Shown piece after piece: positions 16,151 to 25,349 of a stretch of 64,000 nucleotides of DNA. Numbering within the stretch: the first letter of the stretch is position 1; every line of letters starts with the position of its first letter. Under the pieces are notes generated by a model. The model ran no database searches. It saw only the letters and a list, made by a program, of their open reading frames with translations, and was not told the DNA's origin. Source of the stretch: Aliihoeflea sp023389195 (GTDB lineage Bacteria; Pseudomonadota; Alphaproteobacteria; Rhizobiales; Rhizobiaceae); contig JAEWET010000020.1 of assembly GCA_023389195.1 (NCBI GenBank), positions 1-64,000 on the forward strand, given 5' to 3'. A program made the position numbers and the translations under genes.

Positions 16151-17227
16151 TCAGCCGACCTTGCAGCCCCAGAAGGACGTGTGATCGGCGGCGAAGTAGC
16201 CGTCCGCGACCCGGAAATACCCCTGCAGTTCGACGGTATCGCCTGCCGTCAGCGGGACCATGGTCTGCAGCCAGATCGTGGTGGCGAGCGAGACGTGGGT
16301 GGCGGAGATCTCCCCGAAGGAGCCGCGGATTTCGGTTGTGCCGTTCAGAACGAGCCGCCCCCGCATACGCGCGGTCGTGCTGGAATTGACCTTGTAGAGC
16401 AGCGTGGCGCCGAAGAGGTAAGTGCCATCCACGGGCGCCACGAAGTGGTTGTTCGCGGCGTCGAACGCGCCTTGGTCGTTGTAGTCGGTGTTGTTCAGGC
16501 CAATCTTCGTCCAGGCCCCCACTCCAACATAGTTGTCGTAGTTGGTGTATGCCTTGAAGCGCGGCAGCCGGGGCTGATCGACGATGCCGGTGGCGTTGTC
16601 GACGCTGAGCCCGTCGAAGAAGGTGCTGCCGTCGGCGGAAACCGAGAGGCGGAAGCGGTCCGACCCGAAGAGCCCCACCAGCGCTTTGGTCACGAAGCCG
16701 GTCTGCAAGGTCAGGCCGAGGTCGTCTCCCGCAGCCTCCTTGTTCATGGTGTAGAACAGATCGCCGGTGCCGCCCTCGGCGACGGTTTTCGCCGTCCAGA
16801 GCGCGGCGTTCAGCTTGGCCGAGAACGGGTTCGACCCATCCGCTGTTGTGCCGATGCCGAGGAGCGCCATGTTCTGCAGAGCGTCCGGGGTCGTGCCAAC
16901 CCAGCTTGCGCCGTCGTAGACCAGCAGCAGTGCCTCATCCTCAACCCACGCGCGCCAGCCGGTCCGCGGCGGCAGGGGGAGCCACGCCCCGTCCGTCCAG
17001 AGCGCAACGTTTAGATCCCAGCCCGCCCAGTCGCCCGTCGCGCCCGAGCCGGCAATGTAGCGGTCACCGTCGGCAGGGCTGTCGGGCGGCGCCGTCAGAT
17101 CCCGGTCGATGACGGAGAGCTGCACGAGCCCGTCGAGGATCCGCAGCGCGTCGTTGTGGGTGACATGCTTCTGGGCCTGCGCCGCAAGAATGTAGGGCAG
17201 CAGGAGATGGGTCGTGTCGTCGGACAT
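16151..17227 (-). CDS. DUF2793 tail-fibre-like protein with C1q-like tip
   Basis: 358 residues. The N-terminal about 100 residues match DUF2793 (YILAAQAQKHVTHNDALRIL and the GDRYIAGSGATGDWAG block), found in phage tail appendages. The last about 130 residues look like a C1q/TNF-type beta-sandwich (NNHFVAPVDGTYLFGATLLY, then WLQTMVPLTAGDTVELQGYF), a fold used at the tips of receptor-binding fibres. It lies 10 bp after the GTA-like host-specificity protein, so a host-recognition role is likely. Which receptor cannot be told. Confidence 0.8.
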   Translation of the reverse strand: MSDDTTHLLLPYILAAQAQKHVTHNDALRILDGLVQLSVIDRDLTAPPDSPADGDRYIAGSGATGDWAGWDLNVALWTDGAWLPLPPRTGWRAWVEDEALLLVYDGASWVGTTPDALQNMALLGIGTTADGSNPFSAKLNAALWTAKTVAEGGTGDLFYTMNKEAAGDDLGLTLQTGFVTKALVGLFGSDRFRLSVSADGSTFFDGLSVDNATGIVDQPRLPRFKAYTNYDNYVGVGAWTKIGLNNTDYNDQGAFDAANNHFVAPVDGTYLFGATLLYKVNSSTTARMRGRLVLNGTTEIRGSFGEISATHVSLATTIWLQTMVPLTAGDTVELQGYFRVADGYFAADHTSFWGCKVG

Positions 17228-17237
17228 GGGTTGGCTT

Positions 17238-20200
17238 TCAGAACGTGAGCGTGACGGTTTTCGGCGCTCCCCGCCCGACGAGGGCGGAGAGCTGGTAGAT
17301 CCGGATATCGAGCGTGTCGCCGGGGGCGAGCGGCGCGCCCCAGTCGGCGGTCTGCTGTGCGGCGCCGTAGACCGCGCTGGTGGTGGCCGTGCTCAGCACC
17401 CGCTTCACAGTAGGACCGTCGAGGATCTCCACCTCGTAGGCTTCCAGTTCCTCGGTCAGAGGCACCTCAAGCCCGCCCCAACTGTCGGCTGCGAGCGCGC
17501 GGGACCGGCGTATCCAGCGGATGGTCAGATCGCCGGGCGTGCGCGGCCTGCGCCACGGCTGCTTGACATGGGCGACCGAGAACGGCCGCAGCCCCACGCC
17601 CTCAGGCGTGAAGGCCTGCGCGACATAGGTGTCGTCGGTCACCGGGTGGCTCGCGGGGCCGATACGCCAGTTCCACGGGATGCCGAGATCGGCCTCGGCG
17701 ATCGGCAGCGAGGCGAGGCTGTCGTCGAGCACGACAACGCGAGCGCCCGCCGGTGCCGGGTTGCCCATGGAGCCCTCGGTGCCGCGCTGACCACGCAGGA
17801 GCCGGGTGAGCTGATACCGACCCGGCGCCAGAAGCTCGGCCGCGCCCGCCTGAACGATTTCCCAGTCGCCGGGCGCGCTCTCGATGGCGAGCGCATTGGC
17901 CCCTCCGAACAGCGTCAGGTCCGTGACGCTTTCCAGCGTGCCGGTCAGCAAGTCGACCACCAGCGCATTGCCGAGATCAAAGCGCGAGGTGGGGCCTGCG
18001 AAGAAGTCGGAGACAAGAGCCCCGATCCGGGCGCGACTGCCGAACGTCGTCAGCAGCTCGAAGCCATCGGTCGAAGGGCTGCGAAACACCGCCATCTCGC
18101 CGGGCCAGGGAACCGCGTGCGCGGCGACAAAAGGTCGATGCGCGGGTTGCTCCTCGGTCAGCTGCGGCAGGTCCATCAGCACCGCATCCGGCGCACCGAA
18201 CACGACGGCCCGCGTCAGAGACGCTGCGCGGGGATCGCCGGGCGGCAGGTCGTAGGTCGCGCGGTCCTGGCGCACCGCCTCGATCCCGCGCGACTCCGCG
18301 TCGGCGATGGAGACGAGCCGAAGATCGACCAACCGCCCGTCGTGGACAATCCGGATCGCGTCGGGCGGATCGAGCGCGAGCCGCGAGGGCGGCAGACGGA
18401 ACGCCGCCGTCTCGCGCCCCACCCACGCCTCCAGGAGCGCGCGGCGGCAGCGTCGCTCGGCCTCTTCGGGCGGCACCGCCATTGGAAAGCTCTCCGAGGC
18501 GATCCGGGTCGTGTCGACGGTGATGCGCCGGGCCTCGACGAGGGCCGCGTCGTAATCCTTGTCGGCGCGGGCAACCTGCCATTTCAGGGCCTGCGGGAGT
18601 TCCGTCTCCTGGCCGCGCGTCAGTTCCAGAACGTCGCCCTCGCGGGCGGCCACCAGATCGTCAGGCGCGAGGGTGGCAACGGAGGCTCGCCCGCGCATGA
18701 TGAAGCGAATGACGCCCTCGGTCTCGACAGCGTCGAAGCCGAAGTGGCGCGACAGCGTGGTGATCGAGGCCCGCGGGCTTTCGAGCGCCGTGATGGCGTA
18801 GCCTTCAACCGCGCCCCAGAGGCCGGTGACGTCGATGCGATCCTCGGGCAGGCTTGCGCGCAGGCAGAGGTGCCGCACGAGTGCCGCCAGCGACACCGCG
18901 CCGAGCCGTCCGGTCAGCCAGTGGCCAAGCCGCCAGTTCGCGCCGTCCGTCCAGACGTCGGTCAGCGCGGGGAAGAACGGATAGGGCCGCGCATCCCAGG
19001 TCCAGGCGGCGCATTCCGGCACATGCACCATCCGGCCGCCGTAGACCGAGGACAGCGGGTTGTTCGCAGCCTCGCCCCACCAGAGATACGTCGCCTCGAG
19101 ATAGGCGCGCTGGATGGCGTCGTCGCGCCAGCCCCGCGAAAAATGCGGCGTGAAGCTCTCGGACGACTTCGGGTCGAAGAAGACATTGGGCTGGTTGGTG
19201 CCCCGGTCGATGGCCGGGCAGCCGAGCTCGGTGAACCAGATCGGCTTCGACTGCGGAACCCATGCCGTGGGCGTCCCGCTCTCTACCCCGCTCGGGCGGT
19301 CGTAGTGTGCGTTCGACCACCAGGCGCGCAGATCCTTATAGCGGAAGACCCACGGCTTGCCGGCGGCGCCGTCCGTGATCGGCGTTCGCACCTGCGCCGA
19401 CCGATCAGCGGCCGAGGCGTAAAACCAGTCGAAGCCTTCCCCGCCCGCGATGTTCCCCTGCAGGTAGGCGCGGTCGTAGATTGCGGGCCAGCGCTCCTGC
19501 GCATCGGCATGCTCGAAGCCGTCGCGCCAGTCCGACAGCGGCATGTAGTTGTCGATCCCGATGAAATCGGTCTCCGGGTCCGCCCAGAGCGGATCGAGGT
19601 GGAAGAACACGTCGCCGCTGCCGTCCCCCGGCTGGTGCCCGAAGTATTCCGACCAGTCGGCCGCATAGCCGATCCTGGTGCCGGACCCGAGAATCGACCG
19701 CACATCCGCGAGCAGGTCCCGATAGGCCTGCACCGCCGGGTAGGTGCTGGCGCCCGAGCGGATCGTCGTCAGCCCCGGCATCTCGGTGCCGATCAGGAAG
19801 GCATCCACCCCGCCCGCCGCCGCGCAGAGATGGGCGTAGTGCAGCACCATGCGGCGCAGGCCCCAGTCGCCCGAAGGCCCGGTCCAAGAAACCGACTGAC
19901 CCGAGACGCTGAAGCTCGCGGGCGTGGCCGCGCCGAACAGCGCCGCGACCTGGCTTGCGGCCGTAGCGGTCTTGTCGACGGTCCCGGCGAAACCAGCGGC
20001 TGGCGAACAGGTGATACGACCGCGCCAGGGGAACGCAGGCTGCCCCGTCGCGGCGGCGTTGTCGGAATACGGGTTCAGTAGCGTGTTGCCGGGCGGCACG
20101 TCCATCAGGATGAACGGATAGAAGGTGACCCGCAGTCCGCGCGCCTTCATCTCCTGGATCGCCTGGACGACGGCGAAGTCGGACGGAGTGCCGCCATAGA

Positions 20201-21203
20201 CGGGCCGATCCTGATCGTCGCGGCTGACGAGGAAGGCGCTGGCGCGGCTGACGCCATTGACCGACCAGCTGGCGGGCGTCGTCGACTTGGCCGACACCTC
20301 GACGCCCGGCCGCACCTTGCAGGAGCCCGCGCGCAGGTCGTCGCCGAACCACGCCACCACGAGACTGACGCTTTCGACCGCAGGCGCCATCGCCTGCAGC
20401 CGGTCCAGCGCCTCCACCATGTCGGTGGAGTCGGCCAGCGCGTTCAGGTTCTCGGGCACCGTCGCGCCGCCATCGGTCTTGCGGATGGCCTGCGTCGCGT
20501 AGGTGAACTCGCCCGAGGCGGGGATCATGGTGACGGCGCCGGTCAGCCCCTCGGCGGTGTCGGGATCCGCGAGGGGCCGGAAGACCTCGAAGGAGAGTTG
20601 CGGCAGGCGGTTGCCATAGGTCGAGAGCGCCAGTTCCTCGAAGACCACATAGGCGGTGCCGCGATAGGCAGGCGTGCCGGCCGCACCCATCTTCGCCGTG
20701 ATGAACGGGTCGGCGGTCTGGCTTTCGTCGCCCGGATACCAGCGCCAGGTGACGCCGGAGAGGTCCATCGGCTTGCCGTCGGCCCAAATGCGCCCGATCC
20801 CGGTGATCGGTCCCTCAGAGAGCGCAACCGCGAAGCTGGCGTAGTAGAGATATTCGGTGGTCTTGACCTTGCCGCCCCCGCCGCCCTTGCCGCCACCCTG
20901 CGTGGTGGTCTTCCTCTCCTCGCGGAAATCCGTCGCCCAGATGATGTTGCCGCCCAGCCGCATGCGGCCATAGAGCCGGGGGATGACTGCGCCTTCGGTG
21001 GCTGAAGTGATGCGCAGCGTGTCGAGCCGCGCGCCCTCGATGCGCTGCGTGGGCGCCAGCGACGAGATGATCCAGCTGTCGACGACCGAGCCGATGGTCG
21101 AGCCGATGAACCCGCCGATGGTCGCGGCGCTGACGCCGAGGATCGCGCCGCCGATGCTGCCGCCAATGGCGGCGCCGGCTGCGCCAAGGACGAGGGTGGC
21201 CAT
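17238..21203 (-). CDS. GTA gp15-like host-specificity/baseplate protein with TIM-barrel domain
   Basis: 1,321 residues, the largest phage protein here. The N-terminus has a Gly-rich membrane-like stretch (about 5-35) and the tail-hub region ending near FEVFRPLADPDTAEG. Residues about 290-760 carry the glycoside-hydrolase-like TIM barrel of the GTA host-specificity family, seen as ADWSEYFGHQPGDGSGD, DFIGIDNYMPLSDW and WFTELGCPAIDRG. The rest is a phage-tail domain. It is the homologue of the central tail protein of gene transfer agents and probably forms the tail tip. It follows a NlpC/P60-type peptidase, DUF2163 and DUF2460 genes in the same order as the GTA cluster. Confidence 0.9.
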   Translation of the reverse strand: MATLVLGAAGAAIGGSIGGAILGVSAATIGGFIGSTIGSVVDSWIISSLAPTQRIEGARLDTLRITSATEGAVIPRLYGRMRLGGNIIWATDFREERKTTTQGGGKGGGGGKVKTTEYLYYASFAVALSEGPITGIGRIWADGKPMDLSGVTWRWYPGDESQTADPFITAKMGAAGTPAYRGTAYVVFEELALSTYGNRLPQLSFEVFRPLADPDTAEGLTGAVTMIPASGEFTYATQAIRKTDGGATVPENLNALADSTDMVEALDRLQAMAPAVESVSLVVAWFGDDLRAGSCKVRPGVEVSAKSTTPASWSVNGVSRASAFLVSRDDQDRPVYGGTPSDFAVVQAIQEMKARGLRVTFYPFILMDVPPGNTLLNPYSDNAAATGQPAFPWRGRITCSPAAGFAGTVDKTATAASQVAALFGAATPASFSVSGQSVSWTGPSGDWGLRRMVLHYAHLCAAAGGVDAFLIGTEMPGLTTIRSGASTYPAVQAYRDLLADVRSILGSGTRIGYAADWSEYFGHQPGDGSGDVFFHLDPLWADPETDFIGIDNYMPLSDWRDGFEHADAQERWPAIYDRAYLQGNIAGGEGFDWFYASAADRSAQVRTPITDGAAGKPWVFRYKDLRAWWSNAHYDRPSGVESGTPTAWVPQSKPIWFTELGCPAIDRGTNQPNVFFDPKSSESFTPHFSRGWRDDAIQRAYLEATYLWWGEAANNPLSSVYGGRMVHVPECAAWTWDARPYPFFPALTDVWTDGANWRLGHWLTGRLGAVSLAALVRHLCLRASLPEDRIDVTGLWGAVEGYAITALESPRASITTLSRHFGFDAVETEGVIRFIMRGRASVATLAPDDLVAAREGDVLELTRGQETELPQALKWQVARADKDYDAALVEARRITVDTTRIASESFPMAVPPEEAERRCRRALLEAWVGRETAAFRLPPSRLALDPPDAIRIVHDGRLVDLRLVSIADAESRGIEAVRQDRATYDLPPGDPRAASLTRAVVFGAPDAVLMDLPQLTEEQPAHRPFVAAHAVPWPGEMAVFRSPSTDGFELLTTFGSRARIGALVSDFFAGPTSRFDLGNALVVDLLTGTLESVTDLTLFGGANALAIESAPGDWEIVQAGAAELLAPGRYQLTRLLRGQRGTEGSMGNPAPAGARVVVLDDSLASLPIAEADLGIPWNWRIGPASHPVTDDTYVAQAFTPEGVGLRPFSVAHVKQPWRRPRTPGDLTIRWIRRSRALAADSWGGLEVPLTEELEAYEVEILDGPTVKRVLSTATTSAVYGAAQQTADWGAPLAPGDTLDIRIYQLSALVGRGAPKTVTLTF

Positions 21204-21212
21204 GTGTGGATC

Positions 21213-21659
21213 TCAGCGTTGCGGGAACAGGAAGGCGAAGGCGATGCGCCGCCGCCAAGCGTGGGTGAGCGGCTCCTCGATCACGCCGAGCCGCTCGTAC
21301 GCGTGGAGGAAGGTGTTGGGCCCGGTGAGGATCCCGACATGCTTGGCGATGGCGCGCGGCTTCATGCGGAACAGCACCAGCGCGCCGGGGCCTGCCTCGG
21401 CGGGTGACACCTCGATCATCATGCGCCGCGCGCCCTCGGCCAGCACCTCGCGCGGTCCGGTCTCGCCCCAGTCGCGGCTGTAGGGCGGGATCGGGAACGG
21501 CTCGGGGCCCACCACCTCGCGCCAGACGCCCCGCGCAAGCCCGAGGCAATCGCAGCCGACCCCGCGCAGGCTTGCCTGGTCATGGTAGGGCGTGCCCAGC
21601 CAGGAGCGCGAAATGGCGATGACGCGCGCGGGATCGGCCGATGCGAGAGATTGCGTCAC
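21213..21659 (-). CDS. NlpC/P60-type tail peptidase (GTA gp14-like)
   Basis: 148 residues with the NlpC/P60 catalytic Cys in GVGCDCLGLARGVW (about 35-48) and the His in KHVGILTGPNTFLHA. It would open peptidoglycan as the tail penetrates. The GTG start at 21659 overlaps the DUF2163 stop in a GTGA arrangement; this coupling decides the start, since the longer open frame upstream only mirrors the DUF2163 gene. Confidence 0.88.
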   Translation of the reverse strand: MTQSLASADPARVIAISRSWLGTPYHDQASLRGVGCDCLGLARGVWREVVGPEPFPIPPYSRDWGETGPREVLAEGARRMMIEVSPAEAGPGALVLFRMKPRAIAKHVGILTGPNTFLHAYERLGVIEEPLTHAWRRRIAFAFLFPQR

Positions 21660-22540
21660 AGCACGCCTCCCTGGTGCCCGCCATCCTTGGTGGCGTAGCG
21701 GAGGACGGCATCCTGGCCGGGGATATGCGGGAAGCCGCGGAAGTTGGCGGTGTTCGCGAACTTCGCGCCACAGGTCTCCATGCGCTTGTCGCAGCCTGCA
21801 CGGATCGAGAAGCCGTCGCCCTCGGCGATCGGCCGCACCGGCGCCTCGAGCAGGGTCAGGATCGCGACGCCGTCCGTGACGTCGTGGCCCAGCACCTCGG
21901 TGCGCCTCCCCGCGTTTGCGCCGCTGGTCCATTCGATGGTGCCGAAGGTGAACCAGCCGGACGCGAAGCCGCCGAGGCCCGAGGCTGTGAAGGCCCGGTC
22001 GCGCAGGAGATCGATGACGGCGCCCGTGCCCTCGTAGGCCGGGTCCTCCAGATCGACGCCGCAGCGTGCGTCGCCGAGCGCTGCATCGCAGGTTGCCTGA
22101 AAGGTCCGCCCGACCGTCTGACCGAGCACATGCGCGAGCGAACGCACCTCGGCGACGAACGCCAAGCGTCCGCGCCGGATCTGGCCGATGGCGCCGCGCC
22201 GCATCAGCACGCGCTGGCTCGTGTCCGCCCAGTTCACCCGCCAGACCTCGACCTCGGCATTGTCCCAGCGGCCATCGAGGATGTCGGTCTCGGTGATCCG
22301 GTCCGAGGTCAGCACGCCTTCGGCGTCCTGCGCATCGACGGACAGGTCCGAGCCGGAGCGCACTTCCGAGGCCGTGAGCCCGCTCTCCGGCTCGAACTCC
22401 GTACCGTCGAAGCTGAGCGTCCGGTCATGGTCGGTGAAGCCGAAACTCGCGCCATCGGCGCGGGCGATACGCCAGCACCAGGCGAGCGTCGTCGTGCCCT
22501 CGTCGAGATGGGCCTGCAGGGCGGGGTCGAGGGTCTTCAT
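21656..22540 (-). CDS. DUF2163 tail protein (GTA gp13-like)
   Basis: 294 residues matching DUF2163/BR0599 tail proteins: start LDPALQAHLDEGTTTLAWCW, then FGFTDHDRTLSFDG and the C-terminal RAGCDKRMETCGAKFANTAN block with four Cys. In gene transfer agents the homologue is an iron-sulfur or disulfide-containing hub protein. It overlaps the DUF2460 gene by 4 bp upstream and the NlpC-type gene by 4 bp downstream. Confidence 0.9.
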   Translation of the reverse strand: MKTLDPALQAHLDEGTTTLAWCWRIARADGASFGFTDHDRTLSFDGTEFEPESGLTASEVRSGSDLSVDAQDAEGVLTSDRITETDILDGRWDNAEVEVWRVNWADTSQRVLMRRGAIGQIRRGRLAFVAEVRSLAHVLGQTVGRTFQATCDAALGDARCGVDLEDPAYEGTGAVIDLLRDRAFTASGLGGFASGWFTFGTIEWTSGANAGRRTEVLGHDVTDGVAILTLLEAPVRPIAEGDGFSIRAGCDKRMETCGAKFANTANFRGFPHIPGQDAVLRYATKDGGHQGGVL

Positions 22541-23163
22541 CGGCGCAGTTCCAGCAGCGGGATGGAGGTGATCGAGCCGAGCCGCTCGAGGTCGAGCGTC
22601 ACGTCGAGCACGTCGGTGTCGAAACGGACCGGCACGTCGAACTCGAAGCCCGCGGTGATGGCGAGGCCAGCGCCCGGCGCGGTGCTGAAGGTGACGACGC
22701 CGGTCGTGGCGTCGACCGACCAGCCGGAGGGTTGTTCAATCCCGGCAAGCGCGATGCGCGCGCTGCCCGCCACCGGTTTGGCGATTGCGCGCGTCCAGGA
22801 TTGCGCGCCTGAGGCGTAGCGCTTCACCAGCTGGAAGGCGGTCGTCGCACCGTCGCCGGTGCCGATGACCTGGTCGGTCGGCGCTGGCGTGCCCGAAGGC
22901 AGGCAGGACTTGTGATCGCCCCAATCCTTGAACCGGAAACCTTGGAGCCGACCGTTGCGCGCCTCGAAGAACGCAACCACCGCCGCCAGATCGTCGGCGC
23001 GGCGAATGCCATAGGCGACGTCGTAGCGGCGGCGCGAATTCGCCCAGCTGGCGTTCCTCTCCTCGTCGCCCGAGGCGAGCTCGACGATCTGCGTGCGCCG
23101 TTCCGGCCCGCCCCGCGCGCCGCGACTGATGTTGTCAGGGAACCGCACCTCGTGAAACGCCAT
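22537..23163 (-). CDS. DUF2460 tail protein (GTA gp12-like, distal tail)
   Basis: 208 residues. It starts MAFHEVRFPDNISRGARGGP and has FRFKDWGDHKS and a C-terminal FDTDVLDVTLDLERLGS, all typical of DUF2460 distal tail proteins. The ATG at 23163 shares a base with the tape-measure stop (TGATG), so translation is coupled. It would connect the tail tube to the hub. Confidence 0.9.
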   Translation of the reverse strand: MAFHEVRFPDNISRGARGGPERRTQIVELASGDEERNASWANSRRRYDVAYGIRRADDLAAVVAFFEARNGRLQGFRFKDWGDHKSCLPSGTPAPTDQVIGTGDGATTAFQLVKRYASGAQSWTRAIAKPVAGSARIALAGIEQPSGWSVDATTGVVTFSTAPGAGLAITAGFEFDVPVRFDTDVLDVTLDLERLGSITSIPLLELRR

Positions 23164-25349
23164 CACATGCCCCTCCGCCCGAGCGACACGGCGCGGGCGA
23201 TGTCGGCCGCGACCTGCGTGCGTGACTGCCTGAAGCTCTCGGCGTCACGCGCCATGATGGTGACGTTGACCCCGCCGCCCGCGCCGTAGCTCTGTGCCTC
23301 CCGCCGCGACAGCACCCGCTCGCCGCGCTGCAGGATCGCGGGCACCTCGTCGTGACGAAGCCCGGCCATGCCGCCGCCATGCATCCGGGGCGCGGCGGCG
23401 AAGGCCATGGCCGGAACCATGCGCGAGGGCCCGGCCGATCCGACCATCCCGCCCGCATGCAGGATGTCGGCGAAGATGCCGCCTGCGCCACCGAGCGCGC
23501 CGGAGAGCGCGTTGGCGATCGGGCCAAGAATGAACCGCCGCGCTGCCAGTTTCGCGAGATCGGCGATGAGCGAGGTGACGAGGTCGCGGAAGTTGAGCTT
23601 GCCGGTCTTCACGAACTCGCCGACCGCGTTCTCAGCCGATTGGAACGCGCCGACGAGCGCCTGGCCGATATCGCCGCCGATCTCGCGCGCCTTGCCCGCA
23701 TAATCGGCGAGCGCCGCGCTGACGGCCTGCCAGCCCGTGACGGCGGCTTCGGTCGCCGGCGCGGCGGCCGCCGCAGCCGCAGCAGCCGCAGCACCCGTTT
23801 CCGTCGCTGCGGAGCCCGCGTTATCGAGAGCGGTCTCGAACCGCTCGGCAGCATTGGTCGCCTCAGTCAGTGCGTCCGCGCCTGTCTCATCGCTGCCACG
23901 CATGGCGTCGCGCAGCGCCTGCATGGCTGGGCCGACGCCGTCGAAAGCCGAAGCGCGCGTGTCGGCGGCGCGCTGCCGGTAGGTGTCGGCCATCGCCCCG
24001 GCATTGCTGGCAGCATGACCAAGCATCGAGGCGTAGCTCTCCGCCCCAAACCAGTCGATGCGCATGTCGGTGCCGATCTTCTCGGCGACGGCGTTGAAGG
24101 TCGGCCCGATCTGCCCGAGAAAGTCCGCCCATTTCTGCGACAGGAACGCCATGAGGCGCAGCCAGATCGCTTCCACATCCGACCGCAGCGCCCGAAAGTC
24201 ATCCGCGAACGAACCGGCCGTGGTCTTGATCCCGTCCCAGACGGCCTTGGCCACAGCGCCCATCAGTTCCAGCGCCTCACCGAAACCGCCAGCGCCCTGG
24301 ACGAGCCGGGTGAACTGGTAGATCAACTCGCCCGCGCCGACGATCAGCGCGCCGATCCCGGTGCGGATCAGCGCGCCGCGCAGGAGGACCAGCGCCGTGG
24401 CGAGGCCGCGCACGGAGAATGCTGCAGCGGCCAAGCCCGCGACCCAGCGCCCGGCCATGAAGGCGGCGAAGGTTGCGGCATAAGTAGCCAGCCGTCCGAT
24501 ATTGCCGATCAGAGCGTCGAGCGCGACCCGGAGCGCCCCGCCTTCGGAAGCGAGGCTGACGAAGGCGTTCGCCATCCACTCCACCGCCGGGGCCAGCGCG
24601 ACGCCGATCCGGTTGCGGATGCCCTCGAACACCTGGGAGACGCCGACGAGGGCGATCTGGGTACGCTGCAGCGCCTGGATGGCGCTGGCGTCCAGCACCG
24701 CGCCGAGGTCTTCGGCCTGGCTCCCGAGCCGTTCCATCTCGGTCCCGCCGTTCCTGAGAAGTGGCAACAGCCGGGTGGCATCCGAGGCCATGGCCTCGAG
24801 ATAGAAGGTCATCTCCTGCTGGCTGAGGCCCGCGCGCTCCAGCGTGTCCACGTAGAGCTGCAGCGCCTCGGGCCCGGACAGACGCGCGAACTGATCGGCG
24901 GTGACGCCGACCCGGGGTGCGACCCGCTCGAAGAAGTCGGCCATGGGGCCGCCGCCCGTGCTCAGGAAATCGCCGACGCGATCGTTCACGTCCTTCAGGA
25001 TGTCGGCGAGTTTCTCCTGCTCGATACCCACGGTGCGCGATGCGCCCGCCCACCGCTGGAATGCCTCCGGGGCGGTGTTGGCCACCTGCGCGAACTGCTG
25101 CGTCTGGGTGGCCACCTGAATGGTGGCGCGGGTCATGGCGGCAAGCGCCGTGGTGACGCCCGCAGCAGCGGTCGAAAGTGCAATGCGGGCCCGGCGCGAG
25201 AAAGCCGCGAGCCGGGCATTGGCCGCTTCCATCTCGCGGCTGAGCCGTCCGAAACCTCGCGATCCGGCTTCGCCCACGCCTTCCAGCTCGGCGCGCACCT
25301 GTCGTCCGCCCACGGCCGCGAGGCGCACGCTAACCCGTTTTTCGGCCAT
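23163..25349 (-). CDS. Tail tape measure protein
   Basis: 728 residues; sets tail length and travels with DNA during injection. It begins MAEKRVSVRLAAVGGRQVRA, continues with a long Ala-rich helical region, has hydrophobic segments near the middle (about 270-350), and ends with the lambda-type C-terminal domain (GLRHDEVPAILQRGERVLSR). Start at 25349 gives the family N-terminus and overlaps the chaperone frameshift product by 20 bp, as is usual for chaperone/tape-measure pairs. Confidence 0.9.
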   Translation of the reverse strand: MAEKRVSVRLAAVGGRQVRAELEGVGEAGSRGFGRLSREMEAANARLAAFSRRARIALSTAAAGVTTALAAMTRATIQVATQTQQFAQVANTAPEAFQRWAGASRTVGIEQEKLADILKDVNDRVGDFLSTGGGPMADFFERVAPRVGVTADQFARLSGPEALQLYVDTLERAGLSQQEMTFYLEAMASDATRLLPLLRNGGTEMERLGSQAEDLGAVLDASAIQALQRTQIALVGVSQVFEGIRNRIGVALAPAVEWMANAFVSLASEGGALRVALDALIGNIGRLATYAATFAAFMAGRWVAGLAAAAFSVRGLATALVLLRGALIRTGIGALIVGAGELIYQFTRLVQGAGGFGEALELMGAVAKAVWDGIKTTAGSFADDFRALRSDVEAIWLRLMAFLSQKWADFLGQIGPTFNAVAEKIGTDMRIDWFGAESYASMLGHAASNAGAMADTYRQRAADTRASAFDGVGPAMQALRDAMRGSDETGADALTEATNAAERFETALDNAGSAATETGAAAAAAAAAAAPATEAAVTGWQAVSAALADYAGKAREIGGDIGQALVGAFQSAENAVGEFVKTGKLNFRDLVTSLIADLAKLAARRFILGPIANALSGALGGAGGIFADILHAGGMVGSAGPSRMVPAMAFAAAPRMHGGGMAGLRHDEVPAILQRGERVLSRREAQSYGAGGGVNVTIMARDAESFRQSRTQVAADIARAVSLGRRGM

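Noticed and set aside
17214..20081. A 955-codon open frame on the plus strand opposite the tail megatron gene
   Set aside because: It is antisense to a well-supported gene, Arg/Gly/Pro-rich and without domains; long antisense frames are common in GC-rich DNA. The same holds for 29891-32524, 32050-33711, 34442-35854 and 23352-25373.
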